64,000 nt of DNA from Hyphomicrobiales bacterium (GTDB lineage Bacteria > Pseudomonadota > Alphaproteobacteria > Rhizobiales > Rhizobiaceae): positions 1 to 64,000 of the forward strand of contig UCJD01000041.1 in NCBI GenBank assembly GCA_900472605.1, in the 5' to 3' direction. The notes under the pieces were generated by a model. The model did no database searches. It worked only from the letters and a program-made list of their open reading frames with translations, and had not been told where the DNA came from. Numbering within the stretch: position 1 is the stretch's first letter; the number at the start of each line of letters is the position of its first letter. The position numbers and the translations under genes were made by a program. This document shows positions 49,847-59,076 of the stretch, piece by piece.

Positions 49847-51454
49847 TCAGCCGAGGTTGAATTCCTGGAAGAAGTCGTTGCCCTTGTCGTCGGTGACGAT
49901 GAAGGCGGGGAAGTCCTCGACTTCGATCTTCCAGACGGCTTCCATGCCGAGTTCCGGATATTCGAGCACCTCGACCTTGCGGATGCAATCCTGCGCCAGG
50001 CGGGCGGCGGGGCCGCCGATGGAGCCCAGGTAGAAGCCGCCATGGGTCTTGCAGGCCTCGCGCACGGCGCGCGAGCGGTTGCCCTTGGCCAGCATGATCA
50101 TCGAGCCGCCGAAGGACTGGAACTGGTCGACATATGAGTCCATCCGGCCGGCCGTGGTCGGGCCGAAGGAGCCGGAGGCGTAACCGGCGGGGGTCTTGGC
50201 CGGGCCGGCGTAGTAGACCGGGTGGTTCTTCATGTAGTCGGGCATGCCTTCGCCCTTCTCCAGCCGCTCGCGGATCTTGGAGTGGGCGAGGTCGCGGGCG
50301 ACGATGATGGTACCTGATAGAGACAGGCGGGTTTTCACCGGATGCTTGCTCAATTCGCCAAGTATATCCGTCATCGGCTGGTTGAGGTCGATCTTTACCA
50401 TCGATTCCGACAGCTTCGCCTCGTCGATCTCAGGCATGTACTTCGAGGGATCGGTCTCAAGCTGTTCGACGAAGATGCCATCGCGGGTGATCTTGCCCTT
50501 GGCCTGGCGGTCGGCGGAACAGGAGACGCCGAGGCCGATCGGCAGCGAGGCGCCATGGCGGGGCAGGCGGATGACGCGGACATCGTGACAGAAATACTTG
50601 CCGCCGAACTGGGCGCCGACGCCCATCTGCTGCGTCAGCTTGTGGATTTCCTTTTCCATCTCGACGTCGCGGAAGGCGTGGCCGCTTTCCGAACCCTCGG
50701 TCGGTAGGTCGTCGAGATAGCGCGTCGAGGCGAGCTTGACGGTCTTGAGGTTCATCTCGGCCGAAGTGCCGCCGATGACGATCGCCAGATGGTAGGGGGG
50801 ACAGGCCGCCGTCCCTAGCGTCAGGATCTTCTCCTTGAGGAAGTCGATCATGCGGTCATGCGTGAGCAGCGAGGGCGTTCCCTGATAGAGGAAGGTCTTG
50901 TTGGCCGAGCCGCCGCCCTTGGCGACGAAGAGGAAATTGTATTCGTCGGTGCCTTCCTCGTAGATATCGATCTGGGCTGGAAGGTTGTTCTTGGTGTTCT
51001 TTTCCTCGAACATCTTGATCGGGGCGAGCTGCGAGTAGCGCAGGTTCTTCTTCTCGTAGGCGTCCATCACCCCGTTGGCGAGCGACGAATAATCCTCGCC
51101 CTCGGTCCAGACGCGGCGACCCTTCTTGCCCATGATGATCGCGGTACCTGTGTCCTGGCACATTGGCAGGATGCCGCCGGCGGCGATGTTGGCGTTCTTC
51201 AAGAGGTCGTAGGCGACGAAGCGGTCGTTGTCGGTCGCTTCGGGGTCGTCGAGGATCGAGGCGAGTTGCTTCAGGTGGCCGGGGCGCAGCAGGTGATTGA
51301 TGTCGGCAAAAGCGGTCTCTGCCAGCAGACGGATACCCTCGGGCTCGACGGTCAGGATGTCCTGGCCCTTGAAGCTATCGACAGAGACGTGGTCGCTGCT
51401 GATCTTGCGGTACTGGGTGGAGTCTTTGCCGAGGGGGAACAGATCGTCAGCCAT
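49847..51454 (-). CDS. fumA: Fumarate hydratase, class I
   Basis: 535-residue iron-sulfur fumarase that interconverts fumarate and malate in the TCA cycle. Cluster cysteines are in GILPMCQDTGTAIIMGKKG (~98), GTAACPPYHLAIVIGG and GVSCSADRQAKGK. SGTIIVARDLAHSKIRERLE and FGPTTAGRMDSYV are typical of the C-terminal beta half. The start at 51454 follows AAGG; a 23-residue upstream extension is rejected. The oxygen-labile cluster makes this isozyme sensitive to oxidants, complementary to FumC. Confidence 0.95.
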   Translation of the reverse strand: MADDLFPLGKDSTQYRKISSDHVSVDSFKGQDILTVEPEGIRLLAETAFADINHLLRPGHLKQLASILDDPEATDNDRFVAYDLLKNANIAAGGILPMCQDTGTAIIMGKKGRRVWTEGEDYSSLANGVMDAYEKKNLRYSQLAPIKMFEEKNTKNNLPAQIDIYEEGTDEYNFLFVAKGGGSANKTFLYQGTPSLLTHDRMIDFLKEKILTLGTAACPPYHLAIVIGGTSAEMNLKTVKLASTRYLDDLPTEGSESGHAFRDVEMEKEIHKLTQQMGVGAQFGGKYFCHDVRVIRLPRHGASLPIGLGVSCSADRQAKGKITRDGIFVEQLETDPSKYMPEIDEAKLSESMVKIDLNQPMTDILGELSKHPVKTRLSLSGTIIVARDLAHSKIRERLEKGEGMPDYMKNHPVYYAGPAKTPAGYASGSFGPTTAGRMDSYVDQFQSFGGSMIMLAKGNRSRAVREACKTHGGFYLGSIGGPAARLAQDCIRKVEVLEYPELGMEAVWKIEVEDFPAFIVTDDKGNDFFQEFNLG

Positions 51455-51560
51455 CGAATGACCTTTCGTGCGGGCCGGAATGGAAATCGCAGACGGTCTA
51501 TGCGGGCGTTTGGCCAATTGCAATCATTCTAAAACCTTCGAAAAACCCTCAAGAATGCAT

Positions 51561-51592
51561 GAAAAACACCGCCACGGAGGCCGTGGCGGTGT
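51561..51592 (-). terminator. Terminator between fumC and fumA
   Basis: ACACCGCCACGG (51566-51577) pairs with CCGTGGCGGTGT (51581-51592), three-base loop. On the minus strand TTTTT follows, terminating fumC before fumA. So the two fumarases are probably separately transcribed. Confidence 0.85.
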
Positions 51593-51633
51593 CGGGTCGT
51601 TCATCGATCGTCTGGAATGGCCTTACCTGATGC

Positions 51634-53025
51634 TTACTTGGGGCCGATCATTGTTTCGGGGCGGACATACTGGTCGAACTCTTCGTTCGTGAGGTAGCCG
51701 CCGCCGACGGCTTCCTCGCGCAGCGTCGTGCCGTTCTTGTGGGCGGTCTTGGCAATCTTGGCGCAGATGTCGTAGCCGAGCTTGGCGTTGAGCGCCGTCA
51801 CCAGCATCAGCGAGTTCTCGACGCCCTTTTTGATGTTGTCCTCGCGCGCCTCGATGCCGACGACGCAATTGTCGGTGAACGAGACGGCGGCATCACCGAG
51901 CAGCTGCACCGACTGCAGGAAGTTATAGGCCATCATTGGATTATAGACATTGAGCTCGAAATGGCCCTGGCTGCCGGCGAAGGTGAGTGCGGCGTTGTTG
52001 CCGAAGACGTGGGCGCAGACCTGGGTCAGGGCTTCCGACTGCGTCGGGTTGACCTTGCCCGGCATGATCGAGGAGCCCGGCTCGTTTTCCGGCAGCGACA
52101 GTTCGCCGAGGCCGGCGCGCGGGCCGGAGCCGAGGAAGCGGATGTCGTTGGCGATCTTGAACAGGGCGGCAGCCGCGGCATTAATCGCGCCATGGGCGAA
52201 GACCATCGAGTCATGCGAGGCGAGCGCCTCGAACTTGTTCGGCGCGGTGACGAAGGGCAGGGCGGTGATCTCGGAGATCTCTTCCGCGACCTTTTCCGCA
52301 AAACCGATCGGCGCGTTGAGGCCGGTGCCGACGGCAGTGCCGCCTTGGGCGAGTTTGGAGAGCGCCGGCAGCGTCAGTTCGATGTTGGCGATCGCGGATG
52401 CGACCTGCGCGGAATAGCCGGAGAACTCCTGGCCGAGCGTCAGCGGCGTCGCGTCCTGCGTATGAGTGCGGCCGATCTTGATGATGTGGCTGAACTCGGT
52501 GACCTTCATGTCGAGAGCGGCGTGCAGATGCTTCAGCCCCGGCAGCAGGTGGTGAACGATCTGCTCGACGCAGGCGATGTGCATGGCCGTCGGGTAGGTG
52601 TCGTTCGACGACTGGCTCATGTTGACGTGGTCGTTCGGGTGCACGGGCTTCTTCGAGCCCATGATGCCGCCGAGCACCTCGATGGCGCGGTTGGAGATCA
52701 CCTCGTTGGCGTTCATGTTCGACTGTGTGCCGGAGCCCGTCTGCCAGACGACCAGCGGGAAATGGTCGTTGAGCTTGCCGTCGATGACTTCCTGGGCAGC
52801 GTCGACGATGGCGTTGCCGATCGCGGGTTCGAGCTTGCCCAGCGCCATGTTGGCGCGGGCGGCGGCCTGCTTGACGATCCCGAGCGCACGCACGATCGAC
52901 AGCGGCTGCTTCTCCCAGCCGATCTTGAAATTGCCGAGCGAGCGCTGTGCCTGTGCGCCCCAATACTTGTCGCTTTGAACTTCAATCTCGCCGAAAGTAT
53001 CGGTTTCGATACGGGTGGAAGTCAT
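51634..53025 (-). CDS. fumC: Fumarate hydratase, class II
   Basis: 463-residue iron-independent, tetrameric fumarase. The family signature GSSIMPGKVNP is present, as are TGSGTQSNMNANEV and KIGRTHTQDATPLTLGQEFSGY, with the catalytic His and Ser. The ATG at 53025 gives the standard N-terminus (MTSTRIETDTFGEI) and an AAAGG at proper distance; an ATG two codons earlier sits too close to the ribosome site. It adds oxidant-stable fumarase activity alongside FumA. Confidence 0.95.
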   Translation of the reverse strand: MTSTRIETDTFGEIEVQSDKYWGAQAQRSLGNFKIGWEKQPLSIVRALGIVKQAAARANMALGKLEPAIGNAIVDAAQEVIDGKLNDHFPLVVWQTGSGTQSNMNANEVISNRAIEVLGGIMGSKKPVHPNDHVNMSQSSNDTYPTAMHIACVEQIVHHLLPGLKHLHAALDMKVTEFSHIIKIGRTHTQDATPLTLGQEFSGYSAQVASAIANIELTLPALSKLAQGGTAVGTGLNAPIGFAEKVAEEISEITALPFVTAPNKFEALASHDSMVFAHGAINAAAAALFKIANDIRFLGSGPRAGLGELSLPENEPGSSIMPGKVNPTQSEALTQVCAHVFGNNAALTFAGSQGHFELNVYNPMMAYNFLQSVQLLGDAAVSFTDNCVVGIEAREDNIKKGVENSLMLVTALNAKLGYDICAKIAKTAHKNGTTLREEAVGGGYLTNEEFDQYVRPETMIGPK

Positions 53026-53427
53026 GGCCATGCCTTTCTTTCGCGTGAGCGGCTGCGGAGATGCTGTCTTATAGGTCTCAAGCCAGCCCAAGAAAACAGC
53101 GCGGGTCAAAAATATGAGCTGCGAAGTCATATTAGTGGGCGCGCTATACGTGGTTTTTTGGCCACGTCTTATTTTTTATCCAACAACGTCTTTTGGGGGA
53201 CTGTGTGAGCAGGCGAAAATAAAGTAAAAAATTAACCAATAATTTCATAATTTTGTGTGAACTGCGGCGAGGCGGCGGGTTTGCTACGTTACGGAAGAGT
53301 GAGTTCTTCGAGGCTGGCGGTGGCGTCCCGTTTCTGCCATGTCACCTGACAGCGACGGGTGGTTGAGAGTTTTGAGCTGGGCGAAGCCCATGACCGAAGA
53401 CAGCATGAGACTGGGACTGGAAAAAGC
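53026..53427. other. Divergent intergenic region
   Basis: 402 bases between fumC (leftward) and the L,D-transpeptidase gene. ACGTGG (53148-53153)/CCACGT (53162-53167) flank a TTTTTTGG spacer and are followed by a T-rich stretch. A very AT-rich segment at ~53215-53260 is the likely promoter zone for one or both genes. No gene recognised. Confidence 0.45.
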
Positions 53428-55299
53428 ATGACATTCTTCTTGAAAGGTGCGGTTTCCGCACTGGCACTTTCCTGCGGCATGGCCGCGATGGGTGTCGCAC
53501 CCGCGCATGCCTATACGCTGATGGACATGATCCGAGGTGATCGTGCCCGCACCCAGAGCACCATCATCAATCCGGCTCCGGAAGTGCTGCCGCCGCAGGT
53601 CAATACCAGCGCGCCGCTGCCGAAGGTGTCCGCACCGCGTTACTACACCTACAAGGTGGATCCGATGCGGCTTGTCGATACCGGCAAGTTCACCGATCCC
53701 GTCGTCACCGGTGCGGTTGCCGCCGTCGGCACGCCGAGCGATGCGACGCCGTCGGTGCAGCGTCGTTACCTCATCGACGCCAAGGTGCGCGCTCCCGTCG
53801 ATGTGGCCAAGGCGCTGGAAACCTACTACGGCGACACCAAGAACGAGATGGTCTGGCTGACCGGCACTGAGGTCAACGACCGCGCCAAGGCGGCGATGGC
53901 CTTCCTGGCGAGCGCCGACAGCGTCGGTCTCGATCCGGCCGACTATGCGGTCACGGTTCCCGCCGTCGATCCGGCCAATCCCGATCCTGTCATGCGCGAC
54001 CGGGCACTGACCCAGTTCGAGCTCGAACTGTCCTCCAAGGTTCTGGCTTACGTGCAGGACACGATCCGTGGCCGCGTCGATCCGAACAAGCTCTCCGGCT
54101 ATCACGATTTCGCCCGCAAGACGGTCAATCTCGACCCGGTGTTGAAGCTGGCGCGGATGAGCCCTGACGTCGGCGCCTATCTCTCGAGCCGCACGCCCAA
54201 CGGTCCGCAGTTCGTCGCGCTCAAGGACGAGCTCGCGAAGTTGAAGGGGGAAGGCAATGGCGAGCAGCCGATCAGGATAGAACTCAGCGGCGTGCTGCAT
54301 CCCGGCGAAACGTCTTCGGAAATCCCCAACATCGTCAAGGCGATCGACAAGCACGGCTCGGCCGCGCTGAAGAGCGAAAATGCCGCGACACTGGCTGCCT
54401 ATGCCGGCGGTATCGACTACTCGCCCGAGATCGTGACGCTGGTCGAAGCCTTCCAGAAGGAACACGGCCTGAAGCCGGACGGCATTGTCGGCCAGGCGAC
54501 CGTTCGCACCATGACCGGTGGCGACAGCAACAGCTCGAAGATCGAGAAGCTTGTCGTGGCCATGGAACAGGCCCGCTGGCTGCCGGCCGATCTCGGCTCG
54601 CGCTACGTCTTCATCAACCAGCCGGCCTTCATGGTCTACTACCACAACGACAACAAGGAAGAGCTGTCGATGCGCGTGGTCATCGGCCAGCCGTCGCACC
54701 AGACTTTCTTCTTCCAGGATCAGATCCAGACGGTCGAGTTCAACCCGTTCTGGGGCGTGCCGCAGTCGATCATCATCAACGAGATGCTGCCGAAGCTGCG
54801 CTCGGACCCGAACTATCTCGATCGCATGGGCTATGAAGTCGCCGTCGGCGGTCGTGCAGTGCCGTCTTCGAGCGTCGACTGGTACGGTTCGACCGCAAAC
54901 GTCTCCGTGCGTCAGCCACCGAGCGGCGACAACGCGCTCGGCGAACTGAAAATCCTGTTCCCGAACGCGCATGCGATCTACATGCACGACACGCCGTCGA
55001 AGAGCTTCTTCAAGCGTGACATGCGCGCGCTCAGCCATGGTTGCGTGCGTCTCGCCGATCCACGCGCGATGGCGGCGGCCGTTCTGAACACCACGGTCGA
55101 CAAGATCGGTCAGGAGATTGCGACCGGCAAGAACCATGCGGTCCAGGTGCCGCAGAAGTTCCCTGTCTACATCGCCTACTTCACGGCCTGGCCGGACAAG
55201 AACGGTGTCGTGCAGTATTTCAACGACGTCTACGACCGCGATACCTACGTCCAGAAGGCCTTCGACGCGACCACCAAGGCACGCGGCGCACAGATCTGA
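53428..55299 (+). CDS. L,D-transpeptidase (YcbB-like) with peptidoglycan-binding domain
   Basis: 623 residues. Signal peptide ~1-28 (ending PAHA). A scaffold region leads to a peptidoglycan-binding domain near residue 334 (EAFQKEHGLKPDGIVGQAT). The YkuD catalytic domain spans ~390-550 with SHGCVRLADPRAMA, the Cys near residue 537 being the nucleophile and the His upstream. It cross-links peptidoglycan by 3-3 bonds or attaches outer-membrane proteins to it; alphaproteobacterial Rhizobiales rely heavily on such links. GGAAAAAG precedes the ATG. Confidence 0.93.
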   Translation: MTFFLKGAVSALALSCGMAAMGVAPAHAYTLMDMIRGDRARTQSTIINPAPEVLPPQVNTSAPLPKVSAPRYYTYKVDPMRLVDTGKFTDPVVTGAVAAVGTPSDATPSVQRRYLIDAKVRAPVDVAKALETYYGDTKNEMVWLTGTEVNDRAKAAMAFLASADSVGLDPADYAVTVPAVDPANPDPVMRDRALTQFELELSSKVLAYVQDTIRGRVDPNKLSGYHDFARKTVNLDPVLKLARMSPDVGAYLSSRTPNGPQFVALKDELAKLKGEGNGEQPIRIELSGVLHPGETSSEIPNIVKAIDKHGSAALKSENAATLAAYAGGIDYSPEIVTLVEAFQKEHGLKPDGIVGQATVRTMTGGDSNSSKIEKLVVAMEQARWLPADLGSRYVFINQPAFMVYYHNDNKEELSMRVVIGQPSHQTFFFQDQIQTVEFNPFWGVPQSIIINEMLPKLRSDPNYLDRMGYEVAVGGRAVPSSSVDWYGSTANVSVRQPPSGDNALGELKILFPNAHAIYMHDTPSKSFFKRDMRALSHGCVRLADPRAMAAAVLNTTVDKIGQEIATGKNHAVQVPQKFPVYIAYFTAWPDKNGVVQYFNDVYDRDTYVQKAFDATTKARGAQI

Positions 55300-55305
55300 G
55301 TTTTG

Positions 55306-55338
55306 ACGCTGCGCGGCTTTTGGGTCGCGCGGCGTTTC
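55306..55338 (+). terminator. Terminator between ldt and recG
   Basis: ACGCTGCGCG (55306-55315) pairs with CGCGCGGCGT (55326-55335) with one G-T pair and a ten-base loop, then TTTCC. It sits directly after the transpeptidase stop and just before the end of recG on the other strand. Confidence 0.6.
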
Positions 55339-55339
55339 C

Positions 55340-57445
55340 TTATCCAGCGTGCAGGAAGCGGATCGCTTCGTCGCGGCGGAACAGGTAGAGCAGGGTGCGC
55401 ACGGCGTTGCCCCGTTCGGATGTCAGGTCCGGATCGCGCTCGATCAGATAGGCCGCGTCCTTGCGCGCGATCTCCAGCAGGTCGGCGTGGGCCTCGAGGC
55501 TGGCAATCCTGAAGCCTGGTGTGCCGGATTGGCGCGTTCCCAAGAGTTCCCCTTCGCCGCGCAGTTTCAAGTCTTCCTCGGCGATCCTGAATCCGTCTTC
55601 CGTATCACGCATGATGGTCAGCCGCGCGTGGCCGGTTTCGCCAAGCGGGCCGCGATAGAGCAGGATGCAGGTCGAGGCCTCGTCTCCACGTCCGACACGG
55701 CCGCGCAGCTGGTGCAACTGCGCGAGACCGAAACGCTCGGCGTGCTCGATCACCATGATCGTCGCATCCGGCACGTCGACGCCGACTTCCACCACAGTCG
55801 TGGCCACCAGCAGGCGGATCTCGCCGGCCTTAAATGCCAGCATGACGGCGTCTTTCTCGGCGCCGCTCATCCGGCCGTGGATCAGGCCGATGCCGGGACC
55901 GAGCGCCGATGTCAGCGTCGCGTGGCGTTCCTCGACCGACATCAAGTCGCTCTCTTCGGATTCTTCCACCAGCGGACAGATCCAGTAGGCCTTCTTGCCG
56001 TCGGCCAATGCCGCCTTCAGCCGTCCGACGATGTCGCCGATGCGCTCGGTCGGGATGGTGATTGTCTGGATCGGCTTGCGGCCGGCCGGCTTTTCGGTGA
56101 GTTTGGAGACGTCCATGTCGCCGAAGGCAGCGAGAACAAGCGTGCGCGGGATCGGCGTCGCGGTCATGACCAGCATGTGCGGCGTGATGCCCTTGGCGGT
56201 CAGGCGCAGGCGCTGGTGGACGCCGAAGCGGTGCTGCTCGTCGACGACAGCCAGCATCAGGTTCTTGTAATTGACAGTGTCCTGGAACAGCGCATGCGTG
56301 CCGATGACGATCTGCGCTTCGCCCGACGCGATGCGTTCGAGGATTTCGTCGCGCTCGCGGCCCTTGGTGCGGCCGGTGAGCACCTCGATGCGCAGGCCTG
56401 ATGCGGCCGTGTATTTGGCGATCGTGGCAAAGTGCTGGCGGGCTAGGATTTCGGTTGGGGCCATCAGCACGGCCTGGCCGCCGCTCTCGATGACCGCTGC
56501 CATCGCCATCAGCGCCACCAGCGTCTTGCCGGAGCCGACGTCGCCCTGCAGAAGCCTGAGCATGCGGTCGTCACCGGCCATGTCCTTGAGGATCTGGGCG
56601 ATCGCCTCGGTCTGGCTTCCGGTCGGGGAGAATGGGAGTGCTGCGAGGATCTGGCTGCTGAGCTTGCCCGTCGCATGCACCGGCTGGCCGGCGACCTTGC
56701 GCAGCCTTTGGCGCACGAGGGCCAGCGACAGCTGGCCGGCAAGGAACTCATCATAGGCGAGGCGACGGCGGGCGGGCGCCTGCGGGTCGATATCGCTGGT
56801 GTCGCGCGGCTCGTGCAGCATGTGGAAGGCGTCGGCGGTGGACGGCAGCCCTTGCTTCTGCGCCAGCGCGGCGTCGATCCATTCGGGAAAGGCGGGCGTC
56901 TTCGGAAGCGCGGCTTCGATGATCTTGCGCAGCGTCTTCGGCGACAGGCCCGCCGTCAGCGGATAGATCGGCTCGACCAGCGGCAGGTTTTCGGCCTCGC
57001 TTGCCTTCACGATGTAATCCGGGTGGACCATCGAGGCGCGGCCGTTGAACCAGTCGACCTTGCCGGAAACCGTGACCTCCTCATCGATGGGAAGCTGCTT
57101 TTCCAGCCATGTCGACTGGCCGCGGAAGAAGACCAGGGTCAGTTCTCCGGTCTCGTCGTGCAGGACGACGCGGTAGGGGACGTTGCTCCTGCGGTCGGGC
57201 GGCGGCTGGTGGCGGTCGACGCGGCCGGTGATGGTGACGATGGCGCCTTGCGGTGCGCGCGCAATGCCCGGCTGGTTGCGCCGGTCGATCAGCGAATGCG
57301 GCGCGTGGAAGATGAGATCAACGACACGGCAGTCTTCCGGCGTCTCGCGGCCGAGGAGCTTGGCGAGCAGGTCGGCGATCTTCGGGCCGACGCCGGGAAG
57401 GCCTGAGACGGAAGAAAACAGCGGATCGAGAATGGCGGGGCGCAT
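55340..57445 (-). CDS. recG: ATP-dependent DNA helicase RecG
   Basis: 701-residue fork-reversal helicase. The N-terminal wedge/OB region (to ~210) is followed by Walker A LQGDVGSGKT (~305), the DEQH motif VVDEQHRFGVHQRL (~402), TATPIPRTL and the C-terminal QLHQLRGRVGRG. It regresses stalled forks and processes Holliday junctions. Length is standard. The gene reads toward the L,D-transpeptidase and ends just past its terminator. Confidence 0.96.
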   Translation of the reverse strand: MRPAILDPLFSSVSGLPGVGPKIADLLAKLLGRETPEDCRVVDLIFHAPHSLIDRRNQPGIARAPQGAIVTITGRVDRHQPPPDRRSNVPYRVVLHDETGELTLVFFRGQSTWLEKQLPIDEEVTVSGKVDWFNGRASMVHPDYIVKASEAENLPLVEPIYPLTAGLSPKTLRKIIEAALPKTPAFPEWIDAALAQKQGLPSTADAFHMLHEPRDTSDIDPQAPARRRLAYDEFLAGQLSLALVRQRLRKVAGQPVHATGKLSSQILAALPFSPTGSQTEAIAQILKDMAGDDRMLRLLQGDVGSGKTLVALMAMAAVIESGGQAVLMAPTEILARQHFATIAKYTAASGLRIEVLTGRTKGRERDEILERIASGEAQIVIGTHALFQDTVNYKNLMLAVVDEQHRFGVHQRLRLTAKGITPHMLVMTATPIPRTLVLAAFGDMDVSKLTEKPAGRKPIQTITIPTERIGDIVGRLKAALADGKKAYWICPLVEESEESDLMSVEERHATLTSALGPGIGLIHGRMSGAEKDAVMLAFKAGEIRLLVATTVVEVGVDVPDATIMVIEHAERFGLAQLHQLRGRVGRGDEASTCILLYRGPLGETGHARLTIMRDTEDGFRIAEEDLKLRGEGELLGTRQSGTPGFRIASLEAHADLLEIARKDAAYLIERDPDLTSERGNAVRTLLYLFRRDEAIRFLHAG

Positions 57446-57539
57446 GGGTTTCTACATGCGACGGGAGGCAGCTGTTGGCAATGGGAATGGCCTAATTTTC
57501 AAACATCGCAACGCAGCTGCCCCTATTTTTGGGGGCGGA

Positions 57540-58547
57540 TTAGAGGTGCCGATGAAGGAAATCTGAGACATCACGTTCTATACCTGCATGGATGGCCGCC
57601 CGATCAATGCCGGCAGCGTCCTTGCAGATCATCGGCGCCTCTGCCGCCAGTTCCTCGGGGCAGGGATCGATGAAGACGAAATGACCGCCGGGGGCAACAA
57701 CCTGCTCCGGTGGTGACGGCAGGTTTTCTGCCACGGCGAGCGCATTGGCTTTCGCACCGAGGAAGGAGCTGTCCTGCGGCCTGAACAGCATCACCGGCAA
57801 TCTGACGGAAGACAGGCTCGCTTGATCGAAAAAGATCGCCAGAGGATCCATCAGTACAAGCGCCTTGATGCGCGGCTCGGTATCAGGCTGCCAATTGCCG
57901 ATGGAGGCCGGGGCTTCGGTTGCCTTTTCTGTCGCCGGGCGGCATGAGCCGACATCGCCGCGACCTTCACCGGTGCAATATGCAAGCGCCAGATCGAAGT
58001 TCGGGCGGCCACCGGCCAGAACCAGAGAGGTGTAACCACCGGCCGAAAAGCCGACCATGCCCAACCGGTCAACATCGATGTTCGGCGCGAAACGCGCGTC
58101 CGCCAGCACTGCGGCCAGGGCTTTCGAGGCCTGTCTTGGCCGATCCATCAGGACTTTTGCCTGCTGGGTTGCCCGCGAATGCCCTGCGGCGTCTCCGACA
58201 TGCACTGGAGCCACCACGACCAGTCCGGTGCGTGCGAGGCTCGCAGCAAGCTCGCGATGCACCATCGGTGTTCCCCCGCTGCCATGTGAAAACAGCACAA
58301 CGGGAAAGCGCTGGCTGGAGGCGATACTGGCGTTAGGCGTTGCAGCAACGGTGAATGGCCCGGCACGCCACGGTTTCTCTGGTCCTGAGGACGGATACCA
58401 GATCATGGTGTCGAAGGTTCCGTCTTCGTCGGAGACGGAAATGCGGGAAAAGCCAGCTGTGAAGGATGAAGGCCGAAGGTCCTCGCTCAGGGCAAGGTTG
58501 GGCGAAATGATGAGCAATGAAATCAGGCAGAATATGCGGAGCAACAT
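57540..58547 (-). CDS. Dienelactone-hydrolase-like alpha/beta hydrolase, exported
   Basis: 335 residues with a signal peptide (about 1-22, ending LALSE). VVLFSHGSGGTPMVHRELAASLA is the oxyanion strand and GMVGFSAGGYTSLV the nucleophile elbow (GxSxG, Ser). The acid/His pair may lie in VMLFRPQDSSFLG and GGHFVFIDPCPEE. Resembles the PET-hydrolase/dienelactone-like group; the substrate is unknown. The start at 58547 follows AGAGGAT. Upstream in-frame codons overlap the sdhE promoter and are rejected. Confidence 0.85.
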   Translation of the reverse strand: MLLRIFCLISLLIISPNLALSEDLRPSSFTAGFSRISVSDEDGTFDTMIWYPSSGPEKPWRAGPFTVAATPNASIASSQRFPVVLFSHGSGGTPMVHRELAASLARTGLVVVAPVHVGDAAGHSRATQQAKVLMDRPRQASKALAAVLADARFAPNIDVDRLGMVGFSAGGYTSLVLAGGRPNFDLALAYCTGEGRGDVGSCRPATEKATEAPASIGNWQPDTEPRIKALVLMDPLAIFFDQASLSSVRLPVMLFRPQDSSFLGAKANALAVAENLPSPPEQVVAPGGHFVFIDPCPEELAAEAPMICKDAAGIDRAAIHAGIERDVSDFLHRHL

Positions 58548-58761
58548 AGTATCCTCTAATAAAGACTGAAAATATTGGGTGAGTATATATCGCTTTGGCG
58601 TTCTCGCATCTTGTTTTCGCGCGCCGGCCGTCGGTCGATTTGTACCGATCTGCCGGCGGCGGACGCCATGTCGGATATGCCGTGCTTTTTTCCCCGAAAA
58701 ACCGGTTTCCACCTTGCGAAGCCATGCTTTATAGAGAGGCGCATCAACAGGAAGCTATGTC

Positions 58762-59076
58762 ATGACAGGTGTCACCCTCTCGAGCGCCGATCTCGATCCC
58801 CGCCGCCGCCGGATACTGTTCCGCTGCTGGCATCGCGGCATCCGCGAGATGGATCTGGTGTTCGGCCAGTTCGCCGAGCGCGAGATCGCGGGTCTCTCGG
58901 AGGTCGAGCTCGACGAGTTCGAGACGATCATGGCCGAGGAGGACAATGATCTGGTGCGCTGGATCATGGGAACCTGGCCGATCCCGGAGCGTTTCCAGAC
59001 GCCGATGTTCGAGCGGCTCTGCGCCTACAAGCCCGATTTCGAGTACCCCGCCGATACCCTGCCCAGGAATGCGTGA
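58762..59076 (+). CDS. sdhE: Succinate dehydrogenase assembly factor SdhE
   Basis: 104-residue SdhE/Sdh5-family protein that inserts FAD into SdhA. RRRRILFRCWHRGIREMDLVFGQFAE contains the conserved RGxxE-like RGIREMD region, and WIMGTWPIPERF is typical. AGGAAG precedes the ATG. Its stop overlaps the mfd start by one base, an unusual pairing of a flavinylation factor and a DNA-repair gene but one common in this order. Confidence 0.93.
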   Translation: MTGVTLSSADLDPRRRRILFRCWHRGIREMDLVFGQFAEREIAGLSEVELDEFETIMAEEDNDLVRWIMGTWPIPERFQTPMFERLCAYKPDFEYPADTLPRNA

